Notes under the pieces: model-generated
What the model saw: the letters and a program-made list of their open reading frames with translations, nothing else
Told to the model about the DNA's origin: nothing
The model's database searches: none
Shown: positions 7,990-15,757 of the stretch, one piece after another
How the letters are laid out: every line of letters begins with the position of its first letter
Position numbering within the stretch: the stretch's first letter is position 1
Assembly: GCA_003151825.1 (NCBI GenBank)
Contig: PLYO01000014.1
Coordinates: 1-64,000 of the forward strand
Length of the DNA: 64,000 nucleotides
Source: Ignavibacteriota bacterium
GTDB lineage: Bacteria > Bacteroidota > Ignavibacteria > Palsa-1295
Direction of reading: 5' to 3'
Program-made: the position numbers and the translations under genes

Positions 7990-10900
7990 TTAGAAATTAG
8001 CTCTTACTTCCGCCCTGGCATTATTAATCGTTACCCTTTGGCCCGAACTGCCGAGCAGATCGCCCGGCTCGTTGCGGCCATCGTAGGCGATGGTCGCCAC
8101 GATGCCACTTCCAAATTGATAGTCGAGCGCGAGGCTCCATAGCCACGTCTGGCCAACGGATTTCCCTTCCGTCAGCGCGTATGGCAGCGTTACAACACCG
8201 CTCGGCGTTTCGGAGAGCGTCACTTCGTCGCGCTCTAAGCTTGCGCGCAGACGAGTGCGCGTTTCGAGCGCGTAGCTTGTGTTGAACGTGATGGCATCGG
8301 TAAGCGCCGTCAGTTCCGGCGAAAACGTATGCTCGACAGCGCGCGAAAAAGCAAGGATCGTTCCATAATCGAACTTCGAGCCGACAGGATGATAACTCCA
8401 ATTCGTCGTCACGCCGAGCGTGGATGTGTTGTGCGGCGGATTGACCGAAAGCGAATCCCCCGCCGATTCGTCCGTCGTCGAAGTAACCGTGGTTTCGTTC
8501 GAAAATTCGAACGAAGGCCGAAACCGCCCGCGAATAGAACGCTCAGCCAGAAACGCGCTCTGGAGTCCGGTATTATACTGCGCAGCGGATTCACGCTCCA
8601 AATAATGCAAGCGGAACGATTCATCCGGATTATTTTCCATGATATTGAAATCCTGCCCAAGCTCCATAATGCCGTTAATCGTTGTGGAATCGTTCCGAAA
8701 ATGAGAAAGACGAAACAGATAGATGTCGCTTGGAACCGTATCGGTGCTCGTCTCTTCGATTTTGATATAGGACTCGCTCGATAGATTCGCTAGCGCCGTT
8801 TGCATCCAGTTCGTAGGATTCTGAAAACCAAAGAGGTCCTTCGGATCGAGATGCAAACGGAAATTGGATTTGAGATCGGTGGTCGGAAACAGTTGCTCGG
8901 TCGGAACAGTGATGAGAACGAAATCGCCCAGATCGGCGTAGGTCGCGGGCGCGAATTCATTCGCGTCCGGCTTGCCATTGTGGTTCAGGTCGCCAAGATA
9001 ATAATACGATCCAAGTCCCTGCGGGACTGGAACGAATACTTGCTGGAGCCGCGCCGCCCGCTGATTGGAAATTTCGTAGAGCGCATCGACGCTCAGCCCA
9101 TGCGAGGCCAGCGTGTAGCGCGGCTCGAACCGAAGCAGCAGCGTGGATTGATTGCCTCCGTTCTGCGCATAAGAAGAGTCATCGGTGTAGCGTTTATCGC
9201 GGACGGTGAGATCGATGTTGGAACTAAATCCGCCGATTCCAATAATCGCGGCAGTCAAGTGACTCGTATGAGCCTCGCTGATGGGCGTGAGCAGACCGCT
9301 GCGGGCGCTGTCATCCATGCGGATTTCGTACGTGCCGCTAAGCGTAAGCTTCGGACCGAGCGTGAGCGACGCGATCGGACTGATAGATTGATATTCGAAA
9401 CTATGCCCGGTCATCGAATCGAGCGCAAGGCCGATGGTGTCATACGGCGTCGCTTGCTTCTCTTCGCGGCCGTAGCGCAGTCCAAGCATAAGGCCATCTT
9501 TTCCAAGCCGGAATGATTTCGAAATTTCTCCTGTGAGCCGATCCCATATAGCTTGCTCCTCGATCGAGGAATCGTGCGTGGGCAAATGCTCGATTGTAAT
9601 CGCGGCGTGAGGCAGAAACATTGAATCCTCGATAAGTTCCGCACGGCCAAAGACGCGCGAGGACAAAAATTGCAGGCGCGGTTCTTCGAGATCGCCGTAA
9701 CTTCCTTCCAACACAAGGGAACTCATGGGATGCACCGTAAGGTCGGCTTCACGATTCAGTTCCCCCGTAACGGGCAGTGTGGAAGCATAGGAATTCGCGG
9801 ATTGGCCGTCGTCGTTGCCGTATTGCCGTTCGAATTCCACGTCCTGAATACGGTCGATGGGGGTAAACTCGGCACCGAGATTTCGCTGGGTTGCGCGAAA
9901 TTCGGTGTATCCAACGATCGGCAGCGTATCCGCATAGAGCGCGCCGAAACGGTACGCATTTCCATTTACCGAAGGAATGGCCGCGAAGCGATTGGGGTCG
10001 AGCGAGCTTGCGGCATATTCTCCGGTGAGGCCAAGATTTTTCGTCACTCGCAAATTGCTGCTTATCGCCATCACCTGATGCAACTGCGGCAATGGCAGGA
10101 ATGCCAGCGTATCATAATCTGCCGAATCCACGCCCACGAACTGAAATTGCCCGATGGCGAGCCGCTTATAAGCACCTTTTCCGGTTCCCGCGTAACCGAA
10201 TGCGATATTGTACAGCGCGTTCACCGTGTCGAGCGGTGCATAGCGGTAGAAAACAATTGTCTTACCGCTGATCGCTGTATCCGCGAGCTCATAGCTGCCC
10301 TGCGCATGGCCGGTGGCATCCACACCGGCATAGGTCACTGCGGATTTGCTGGCCTTCAATGGGTCCGCACCGGCGTTTGCGAGAATGTTTTCATCGCTAT
10401 CGGAAAGCGAAAGATCGAGCGGCGCGTCCTGATTATCGCCCTCGCGCAAATAGGTCGTCGAGATTTGCAAGGCGCCATCTAAAAGCTGTCCCTTTACATT
10501 CGCGGCAAACAGCGATTTATTGTATTGCTGATCGGAATATTCGAAGTCAACGGTGATTCTCGAATCGCTCGTGATGAGCCGGCGCGGCTGGAAGACAATT
10601 TGATCGAGCGCATAATCAATGATATAATCGTTCCGCTCGCCGCGTGTTTGCAGCACACCATCGACATAGACGTGCTCGGTCCCCGCAACAATGAGAATGG
10701 CCGGCTCGCCGTTTTTTCCGACAAGCATATAGGGGCCTTGATACGCCTCCTGCCCTTGAATCGTGTTGGTCGTGAATTCCCCGCGTGGCGCGCCGCCCGC
10801 GACCGTGACGGAACCTTGATCGAACTGCGCCGTGGCTTCCGCGCCAATGAGCTTGCGCGAGATAACATCGAACGTACTTTGGCCAAACGCCTTAAATGCT

Positions 10901-11874
10901 TCGTCCTGCACGTTCGAAATGGCAGGCATGGAAGCAGACTGAGATTGCGAAGCATGGTTACCGATGCTGTCACGATTGTTCATTCTTGCGGAATCGCTTA
11001 CGATGGAATGATTTCCAAAACGGGAAGGATCGGCCGGCGAATTGAGATCGAGATTAAAATCGCCGAGCGTGGAAATAAAATGCTCCCCTGCTTTGATGCG
11101 AATAAAGATATTATCGATCTCATTCAGCGTTTGCGTTGTGCCCTCGGGCTGAATCGGCGTTTGCTCTTCAGTAAGCGCGCCGGTAATGTTCACATCTTTT
11201 GCGACATCGCCGGAAAATTGAAGATTAAATCCGCTCGTCAAACCGAGATCGCGGTTGGAGCCAACCTGAAATCCGCGGCTAATCGAACCGGACTTTTGGA
11301 AATTATTCAGAATGTCCGCGTGCCCGGTATCGGTCGCCGTGGTGGTAATGTGTTCCAAGCTATGCTTTGCGGTATCGAGCAGCGCGCGGAGCGAATCGTT
11401 CAGCGAGGACGCTTCGAGTTCGTGACGTGAGTACGTTGTCTTCAGCGTGAGTGGCAGCGCGGTATAATTTAGCGAAAGTGTATGATGAATGCCCGGTGCA
11501 GCGTTCAGCGGAAACAGGAGGGAACGAAGTTCCGGCAACAGGATGATGGCGCGGGAAACGGTGTCGATCTCGTAATCTTTTTTATCGGCGAGAAAAAAAG
11601 AACCATCCACCTGAATTCTGAGCGTCGAAAAATCCGGAAAATTGTCCGAAAGCGCAACGACGGAATCCTGCGCCGAATGAAGCGTGACCGAAAGCATCCG
11701 TTGCTGGGCATGAGCAACGGACGCAACGATGAAACAAAACAAAATTCCTCGTAGGGGCGCATGGCAATGCGCCCTCACCAAATTCAGGGCGCATTGCCAT
11801 GCGCCCCTACGGACGGCGTCCTTCGATGACGGCGACAAACTCACCCTTAAATGGATGCGCTTTAAATAAATCAC
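7990..11874 (-). CDS. Large SprA-like outer-membrane protein
   Basis: A frame of up to 1294 residues. A signal-peptide-like segment (ILFCFIVASVAHA, then QQ) lies about 45-58 residues in. The next conserved patch (GSISRGFQVG...LNLQFSG, then PIQPEGTTQ and FIRIKAGE) resembles the plug-like region of SprA, the T9SS-associated surface protein, and related FCB outer-membrane proteins. The rest is rich in alternating polar/hydrophobic strands and aromatic residues and ends in Phe, as barrel proteins do. I infer an outer-membrane location. The region before the signal peptide is translated from a palindromic element (11751-11810), so the true start is uncertain; a TTG just before the signal core is possible. 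Equivalence to SprA is not claimed: it is far shorter than typical SprA. Confidence 0.75.
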   Translation of the reverse strand: MIYLKRIHLRVSLSPSSKDAVRRGAWQCALNLVRAHCHAPLRGILFCFIVASVAHAQQRMLSVTLHSAQDSVVALSDNFPDFSTLRIQVDGSFFLADKKDYEIDTVSRAIILLPELRSLLFPLNAAPGIHHTLSLNYTALPLTLKTTYSRHELEASSLNDSLRALLDTAKHSLEHITTTATDTGHADILNNFQKSGSISRGFQVGSNRDLGLTSGFNLQFSGDVAKDVNITGALTEEQTPIQPEGTTQTLNEIDNIFIRIKAGEHFISTLGDFNLDLNSPADPSRFGNHSIVSDSARMNNRDSIGNHASQSQSASMPAISNVQDEAFKAFGQSTFDVISRKLIGAEATAQFDQGSVTVAGGAPRGEFTTNTIQGQEAYQGPYMLVGKNGEPAILIVAGTEHVYVDGVLQTRGERNDYIIDYALDQIVFQPRRLITSDSRITVDFEYSDQQYNKSLFAANVKGQLLDGALQISTTYLREGDNQDAPLDLSLSDSDENILANAGADPLKASKSAVTYAGVDATGHAQGSYELADTAISGKTIVFYRYAPLDTVNALYNIAFGYAGTGKGAYKRLAIGQFQFVGVDSADYDTLAFLPLPQLHQVMAISSNLRVTKNLGLTGEYAASSLDPNRFAAIPSVNGNAYRFGALYADTLPIVGYTEFRATQRNLGAEFTPIDRIQDVEFERQYGNDDGQSANSYASTLPVTGELNREADLTVHPMSSLVLEGSYGDLEEPRLQFLSSRVFGRAELIEDSMFLPHAAITIEHLPTHDSSIEEQAIWDRLTGEISKSFRLGKDGLMLGLRYGREEKQATPYDTIGLALDSMTGHSFEYQSISPIASLTLGPKLTLSGTYEIRMDDSARSGLLTPISEAHTSHLTAAIIGIGGFSSNIDLTVRDKRYTDDSSYAQNGGNQSTLLLRFEPRYTLASHGLSVDALYEISNQRAARLQQVFVPVPQGLGSYYYLGDLNHNGKPDANEFAPATYADLGDFVLITVPTEQLFPTTDLKSNFRLHLDPKDLFGFQNPTNWMQTALANLSSESYIKIEETSTDTVPSDIYLFRLSHFRNDSTTINGIMELGQDFNIMENNPDESFRLHYLERESAAQYNTGLQSAFLAERSIRGRFRPSFEFSNETTVTSTTDESAGDSLSVNPPHNTSTLGVTTNWSYHPVGSKFDYGTILAFSRAVEHTFSPELTALTDAITFNTSYALETRTRLRASLERDEVTLSETPSGVVTLPYALTEGKSVGQTWLWSLALDYQFGSGIVATIAYDGRNEPGDLLGSSGQRVTINNARAEVRANF
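11751..11810. repeat. Palindromic element, GTAGGGGCGCA family
   Basis: A near-perfect palindrome of 60 bp: arms 11751-11775 and 11786-11810 start and end with GTAGGGGCGC / GCGCCCCTAC around a 10-nt centre. It supplies the TAG stop codon of rsmI and is read through by the N-terminal frame of the large outer-membrane protein gene downstream. Confidence 0.92.
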
Positions 11875-12496
11875 GTAATGCTAAGAGCGTCCTGCGGGCA
11901 ACACGTTCCTTAGGCATTGAAAGATCCATAGCGATGGCGGCGCGCCGGTCGTTGCCGAAGCCATGCAGGAGATCGTCCAAAAGCTGCGAAAGCCGGTATG
12001 GCGCTTCGAGCAAGATGATCGTTTCCTCACGCATGGAAAGCTTTCGAGCCGCATTCTGACGCGAAGATTTCTCACGCGGAAGAAATCCCGCAAAATAAAA
12101 AGTATCGGACCGGAACCCACTCACCACTAATGCCGCCAGAATACTCGAAGCACCCGGCACGGGTGAGACCTCTATCCCCTCTTCGATTGCTTTTCGCACA
12201 AGTTGCTGACCGGGATCGGCTACGAGCGGCGTTCCGGCGTCCGATATGAGCGCAAGATTTTTTCCGGCGCGAAGGAGGGTGAGCGCTTCTTCCGTTGCGC
12301 TTGCTTCGGTGTGTTCGTTCAGTGGCAGTAGGGGCTTTTCGATCTGGAGTTCGTGCAATAGCCGCCGCGCGGGCTTTACGTCTTCGCAAATAATGGTGTC
12401 CGCATTCTTTAGTACATCAATCGCGCGTAGCGTAATGTCGCGCATGTTGCCGATGGGAACGGAGACGATTTTGAGGTTGCCAGACGAACGATCCAT
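11807..12496 (-). CDS. rsmI: 16S rRNA (cytidine-1402-2'-O)-methyltransferase
   Basis: A 229-residue SAM-dependent methyltransferase of the tetrapyrrole-methylase fold that 2'-O-methylates C1402 in the decoding centre of 16S rRNA. Visible family motifs are VPIGNMRDITLRA near the N-terminus, ICED, LISDAGTPLVADPG and PVPGASS. It is shorter than E. coli RsmI because the C-terminal extension is missing: the frame closes at a TAG formed at the edge of a palindromic repeat (11751-11810), suggesting the repeat set the current end. Catalytic parts are intact. Confidence 0.95.
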   Translation of the reverse strand: MDRSSGNLKIVSVPIGNMRDITLRAIDVLKNADTIICEDVKPARRLLHELQIEKPLLPLNEHTEASATEEALTLLRAGKNLALISDAGTPLVADPGQQLVRKAIEEGIEVSPVPGASSILAALVVSGFRSDTFYFAGFLPREKSSRQNAARKLSMREETIILLEAPYRLSQLLDDLLHGFGNDRRAAIAMDLSMPKERVARRTLLALRDLFKAHPFKGEFVAVIEGRRP

Positions 12497-12619
12497 GCGA
12501 AGCTAAACATCGGATCCGGGCCGAGTTACTCCTTTCGATTGGCTTTTACTTCCAAAAGATCATGCATGTCAGAATGGAGCTTCGAAAACTTTTGTGCGTG
12601 GACTTTCGTATGTATCCTT

Positions 12620-12961
12620 ATGAAATCGAATGGAAAAGCACCCGGTATCGGATATATCGTGCTGACGCTTAAAATTGGCAAAGAGGATTCGCAGTGGACC
12701 GCCGAATGCGAAGAACTCGGCACCGCAACCTACGGCGATACGCTGGGCGGAACCGTGGCGGAATTGCGCGAACTCGTCGCGCTTCATCTGAGCGGCCTCG
12801 AAGAATTTGGAGAGCGCGAGCGATTTTTCCGAGAACATGGAATCGCTATCCATGCCACGCCGCCCATTCCGACCAAAAGCAGCTTTATGCTTGGCGGCGG
12901 AACGTTTCCGGAAGTGTTGCCATTCGAATATCCCCTCCATCTCGCTTCGCAATACACTTAA
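12620..12961 (+). CDS. HicB-like antitoxin
   Basis: 113 residues from ATG 12620. The N-terminal half has the HicB/DUF1902 partial RNase-H-like pattern (LTLKIGKEDSQWTAECEELG, then a helix with TVAELRELVALHL). The next gene, 6 bp downstream, is HicA-like, which supports a type II toxin-antitoxin pair. No clear C-terminal helix-turn-helix or ribbon-helix-helix domain is visible, so autoregulation is uncertain. The frame is open upstream to 12539, but that extension looks non-coding. Confidence 0.7.
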   Translation: MKSNGKAPGIGYIVLTLKIGKEDSQWTAECEELGTATYGDTLGGTVAELRELVALHLSGLEEFGERERFFREHGIAIHATPPIPTKSSFMLGGGTFPEVLPFEYPLHLASQYT

Positions 12962-12967
12962 TGCAGC

Positions 12968-13216
12968 ATGGGCGAATCTCTTCCGGGTATTTCGGGAACC
13001 GAACTTATAAAAGTATTGAAAAAAGACGGATGGATCGAGGGCCGAAGAACGACTCATGGCGTTCAGCTCACGAAAGTGTTCGGTGACCGCACACGAGTAA
13101 CGATTGTTCCAACAAAAGATAAGCATATGCCAAACGGCACCCTCGCCGCAATTCTCGGCCCCAAGCAAACAGGAATAGGCCGTGAAGGACTGCTTACTAT
13201 GATGCGGCTAAAATAA
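12968..13216 (+). CDS. HicA-like mRNA interferase toxin
   Basis: An 82-residue dsRBD-like small protein. The pattern SGTELIKVLKKDGW, then a basic strand with His (RRTTHGVQL), TRVTIVPTKDKHMPNGTL and an IL..G end is that of the HicA/YcfA family. The His at about residue 29 is in the position of the catalytic His. It would cleave mRNA when not bound by its antitoxin. The antitoxin-like gene precedes it by 6 bp, the reverse of the classical hicA-hicB order. Activity is inferred. Confidence 0.72.
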   Translation: MGESLPGISGTELIKVLKKDGWIEGRRTTHGVQLTKVFGDRTRVTIVPTKDKHMPNGTLAAILGPKQTGIGREGLLTMMRLK

Positions 13217-13229
13217 CGCGAAAGTACGT

Positions 13230-14501
13230 TTAAGATTTTGTTGCTGCATTGCTCTTCCGGTACTCATTGACAAAAAGCAAAATAACGCCCGTCGTCGGGA
13301 CAGCGATGACCAGGCCGATAAATCCGAAGAAAAATCCGAAGACGAGCAGCGCGAGAATCATGAGCAGCGGAGGAACTCCGATTCCCGTCCCGATAATGCG
13401 CGGGCCGATAATATACGTTTCCAGAAAATGAAGTCCTCCAATCACGAGTAAGCCGCTGACAATCACAGCAAAATTCAACTCCATCGTAAGAAAAATCACG
13501 AGTTCCACGACGAAGACGCTGAAGAGCATCCCGACAATCGGAATCAGGTCCGAAAAGACGAGAATGACGCCGAGCAGCCCCGCATACGGGATTCCGAGAA
13601 TGGAATACGCAATCGCGCCAATAATGCCGATGATGAGCGCAACCGTTGCCTGCCCACGCAAATAGCCGTAGAGGACTTTATCGACATCCGCAACGATCTG
13701 CGCACGGCGCGGCGGGTCTTTCGATGGAAAAAGCTCGTTCACGATGGGCATCAGTTTCGGCCAATCTTTTAGGAAATAAAACATGGCGATCGGCACGATA
13801 GCAAGATTGAGCGTACGCTCCAATAATCTTGGAAGTCCGGCGATGATATTCATAACAATGGACGGCACCACCGCGACTATCCTTCGAAGCTGAAGTCCGG
13901 CCTGATTCAAAATAAACCGATCCACGAGTCCCTCCGGCAATCCTAAACCGACCAGCATACGCCGCAGATGCGGCTCGTCGAGCGTGTTAGCGTTTTGCCG
14001 CACAAAGTGGGTAAGCCGCTCGATAAACTCTTTTGTTTGCTCGCCCAGACTCGGAAGAAATATCCAACCAACGGTAACGAGCACGCCGCAAAAAAGGATG
14101 ACAATCGTGAGGGAACTCCAGGTACGGCTGATCGCCCGCTTCTCATGCAGATGGAGCACGAGCGGGTTAAAGAGATACGCCAGCACCGCACCGAGCATAA
14201 AGGGAACGAGAATTCCAGCCAGCGCGCGTAACAACCAAAAACCAAAGAGGACAAACCCAACGGTCATCAGTTTCCGCGCCGCCTGGTACTGCCTGAACGG
14301 TGCAAGCATGACATAAAGCAAAAAAGCGACGATGAACGGATTCAAGACCGACCGCACCGTCCAGGCAAGCGCAATGAGCGCCACGCTGCCAAGCGCAAGC
14401 GCCACACCATCGAAGCGGCGAGTGTTTCGATCGCTCATGCTGTCTGAACTTTGATTTTCGGGATTTTTAAAATTTTCAAAATTAATCGTCGAAAATTTCA
14501 A
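13230..14501 (-). CDS. AI-2E family transporter (PerM/YdiK type)
   Basis: Up to 423 residues with about eight hydrophobic segments and a soluble region after the third (EQTKEFIERL...), the standard architecture of the AI-2E/UPF0118 family. The conserved C-terminal segment GLLGVILVFSDLIPIVGMLFS and the following pore-like helices are present. The family includes putative quorum-signal exporters and Na+/H+ antiporters, so the substrate cannot be assigned. An alternative start is ATG 14438 (MSDRNTRRF). The gene converges on the HicBA-like pair. Confidence 0.9.
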   Translation of the reverse strand: MKFSTINFENFKNPENQSSDSMSDRNTRRFDGVALALGSVALIALAWTVRSVLNPFIVAFLLYVMLAPFRQYQAARKLMTVGFVLFGFWLLRALAGILVPFMLGAVLAYLFNPLVLHLHEKRAISRTWSSLTIVILFCGVLVTVGWIFLPSLGEQTKEFIERLTHFVRQNANTLDEPHLRRMLVGLGLPEGLVDRFILNQAGLQLRRIVAVVPSIVMNIIAGLPRLLERTLNLAIVPIAMFYFLKDWPKLMPIVNELFPSKDPPRRAQIVADVDKVLYGYLRGQATVALIIGIIGAIAYSILGIPYAGLLGVILVFSDLIPIVGMLFSVFVVELVIFLTMELNFAVIVSGLLVIGGLHFLETYIIGPRIIGTGIGVPPLLMILALLVFGFFFGFIGLVIAVPTTGVILLFVNEYRKSNAATKS

Positions 14502-14540
14502 TAGATAGTTAAGGAAACTCTGATTAAGCTGTTTTTATAC

Positions 14541-14664
14541 GTCATTGCGAGGAGAACGAATCGACCGGAGGGAGATTCGTTCGACGAAGCAATCCGTTGA
14601 TTTGACGAGGGATTGCTTCGTCACATTCGGCTCCCTTCGGTCGACGAATGTTCCTCGCAATGAC
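14541..14664. repeat. MITE-like palindrome, GTCATTGCGAGG family (copy 1)
   Basis: Begins GTCATTGCGAGG and ends CCTCGCAATGAC, with internal GAAGCAATCC / GGATTGCTTCG arms. It is flanked by a second pair of arms (14511-14535 and 14673-14697, core AAGGAAACTCTGATTAAG) giving a nested palindrome. A second copy is at 40661-40779. This type of palindrome is known from many unrelated bacteria. Confidence 0.9.
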
Positions 14665-14748
14665 GTTCTTATCGACTTAATCGGAGATTCCTTAAACACA
14701 AAGCTTGCAAATTCATCCTGTGAATCATCCAATCAGCGTAATTCAGAT

Positions 14749-14832
14749 TTATTTTTTCGGCGGTTTGTGGCGAACGATTCGATCGAATACGATAAAGCCC
14801 AAAATCACGAGAATAAGGTAAACGGTGTTCAT
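14749..14832 (-). CDS. Putative 27-aa membrane peptide
   Basis: An ATG ORF of 27 codons: Met-Asn-Thr, a hydrophobic core (VYLILVILGFIVF) and a strongly basic tail (DRIVRHKPPKK). The composition fits a single-span peptide with a cytoplasmic basic tail. It begins immediately downstream of the predicted terminator of rlpA and lies in an otherwise gene-free 395-bp gap. No ribosome binding site stands out and no family is recognised. The hydrophobic/basic design argues for coding, but chance cannot be excluded. Confidence 0.4.
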   Translation of the reverse strand: MNTVYLILVILGFIVFDRIVRHKPPKK

Positions 14833-14838
14833 CCAAAC

Positions 14839-14867
14839 AAAAAACCCCCGCCAATTAATTGCGAGGG
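14839..14867 (-). terminator. Rho-independent terminator of rlpA
   Basis: On the minus strand, CCCTCGC, a loop of about 9 nt and GGCGGGG form a 7-bp stem followed by TTTTTT. It sits about 30 bp after the rlpA stop codon. Confidence 0.75.
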
Positions 14868-14896
14868 CTTACATAGAGAATAATCCCGGCAACGCC

Positions 14897-15757
14897 TCAG
14901 TGCCCGGCATCCTCGCCGGAATAGGCAGAAACGTCCGAGCCAATATCGAACATCGTGAACGAGGGATGCTTTTGGGCGATTGGCGCAAGGCGGTCGGAAG
15001 CCGGCTGATAGAAACCCGATGCGATGTCCTGAGATGCGCCGGAAGGTGTTGTGCCGATAATTTCAAGCTGAACATTCGCGATGCCTGCGTCCATCATGCC
15101 AAGTTTTTCAGCGGCTGCATGGCTCACGTCAATAATGCGTCCGTGAGAGAATGGCCCTCGATCCGTGATTTCCACGACGCAGGATTTCTGATTCGCAAGG
15201 TTTGTCACGCGCACTTTCGTCCCGAAGGGCAGCGTCCGGTGCGCGGCCATCATCGCATTCGTATTGAATCGGACTCCGCTGGCCGTCTTTCGATTATGAA
15301 ATTCATTGCCGTACCACGAGGCGACTCCGCGCATGGTGGATAAACCGCTTCCCCTTCCGGCAGAGACAATTCCTCTCCGATGATGAAGTCTCGGCGAATG
15401 ACGGTGATACACCGCTTTCAAGTGCGTGCCTGAGCGTTTCAGTCGTAGTCCGGGGTGGTTTCCACGACCGGAGGATGCTTTCTTGGCGAAAGCTGTCGTA
15501 ACATTCGCGCCTATGGAAATGAGGCCGGAAATGCAGAAAAAGACCGCCGCAAGCGATACCCGCAAGACCGAGCGCACGCGCTGCTGCAAGCGTTCTTCCG
15601 CCGTAATAAGGCTCTGGACAGCGCTAACGGCCTGACCGGTCATGCGATGGGCATGACCGCTCATTGCCTCAGCGCCATTTCTGAAATTAGGCATAACCCC
15701 TATACGATTATATGTCCCTAATGGTTCATGGCATGGCTTTCTGATTGAAAGCATCAT
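14897..15757 (-). CDS. RlpA-like septal ring lytic transglycosylase
   Basis: Up to 286 residues. The C-terminal 95 residues form a double-psi beta-barrel of the RlpA family: GVASWYGNEFHNRKTASG, TLPFGTKVRVTNL, ITDRGPF and RIIDVSHAAAEKLG, including the conserved Glu/Asp-His area. A single hydrophobic segment (about residues 70-92) precedes it and serves as anchor or signal. RlpA proteins cleave or bind denuded peptidoglycan at the septum. The start codon overlaps the stop of the upstream gene as ATGA (15754-15757), with GAAGGA just before, so translational coupling is likely. There is no SPOR domain. Confidence 0.88.
   Translation of the reverse strand: MMLSIRKPCHEPLGTYNRIGVMPNFRNGAEAMSGHAHRMTGQAVSAVQSLITAEERLQQRVRSVLRVSLAAVFFCISGLISIGANVTTAFAKKASSGRGNHPGLRLKRSGTHLKAVYHRHSPRLHHRRGIVSAGRGSGLSTMRGVASWYGNEFHNRKTASGVRFNTNAMMAAHRTLPFGTKVRVTNLANQKSCVVEITDRGPFSHGRIIDVSHAAAEKLGMMDAGIANVQLEIIGTTPSGASQDIASGFYQPASDRLAPIAQKHPSFTMFDIGSDVSAYSGEDAGH

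Noticed and set aside
8800-9516. Plus-strand frame within the large outer-membrane protein gene
   Set aside because: Antisense shadow without motif; the sense gene is continuous through it.
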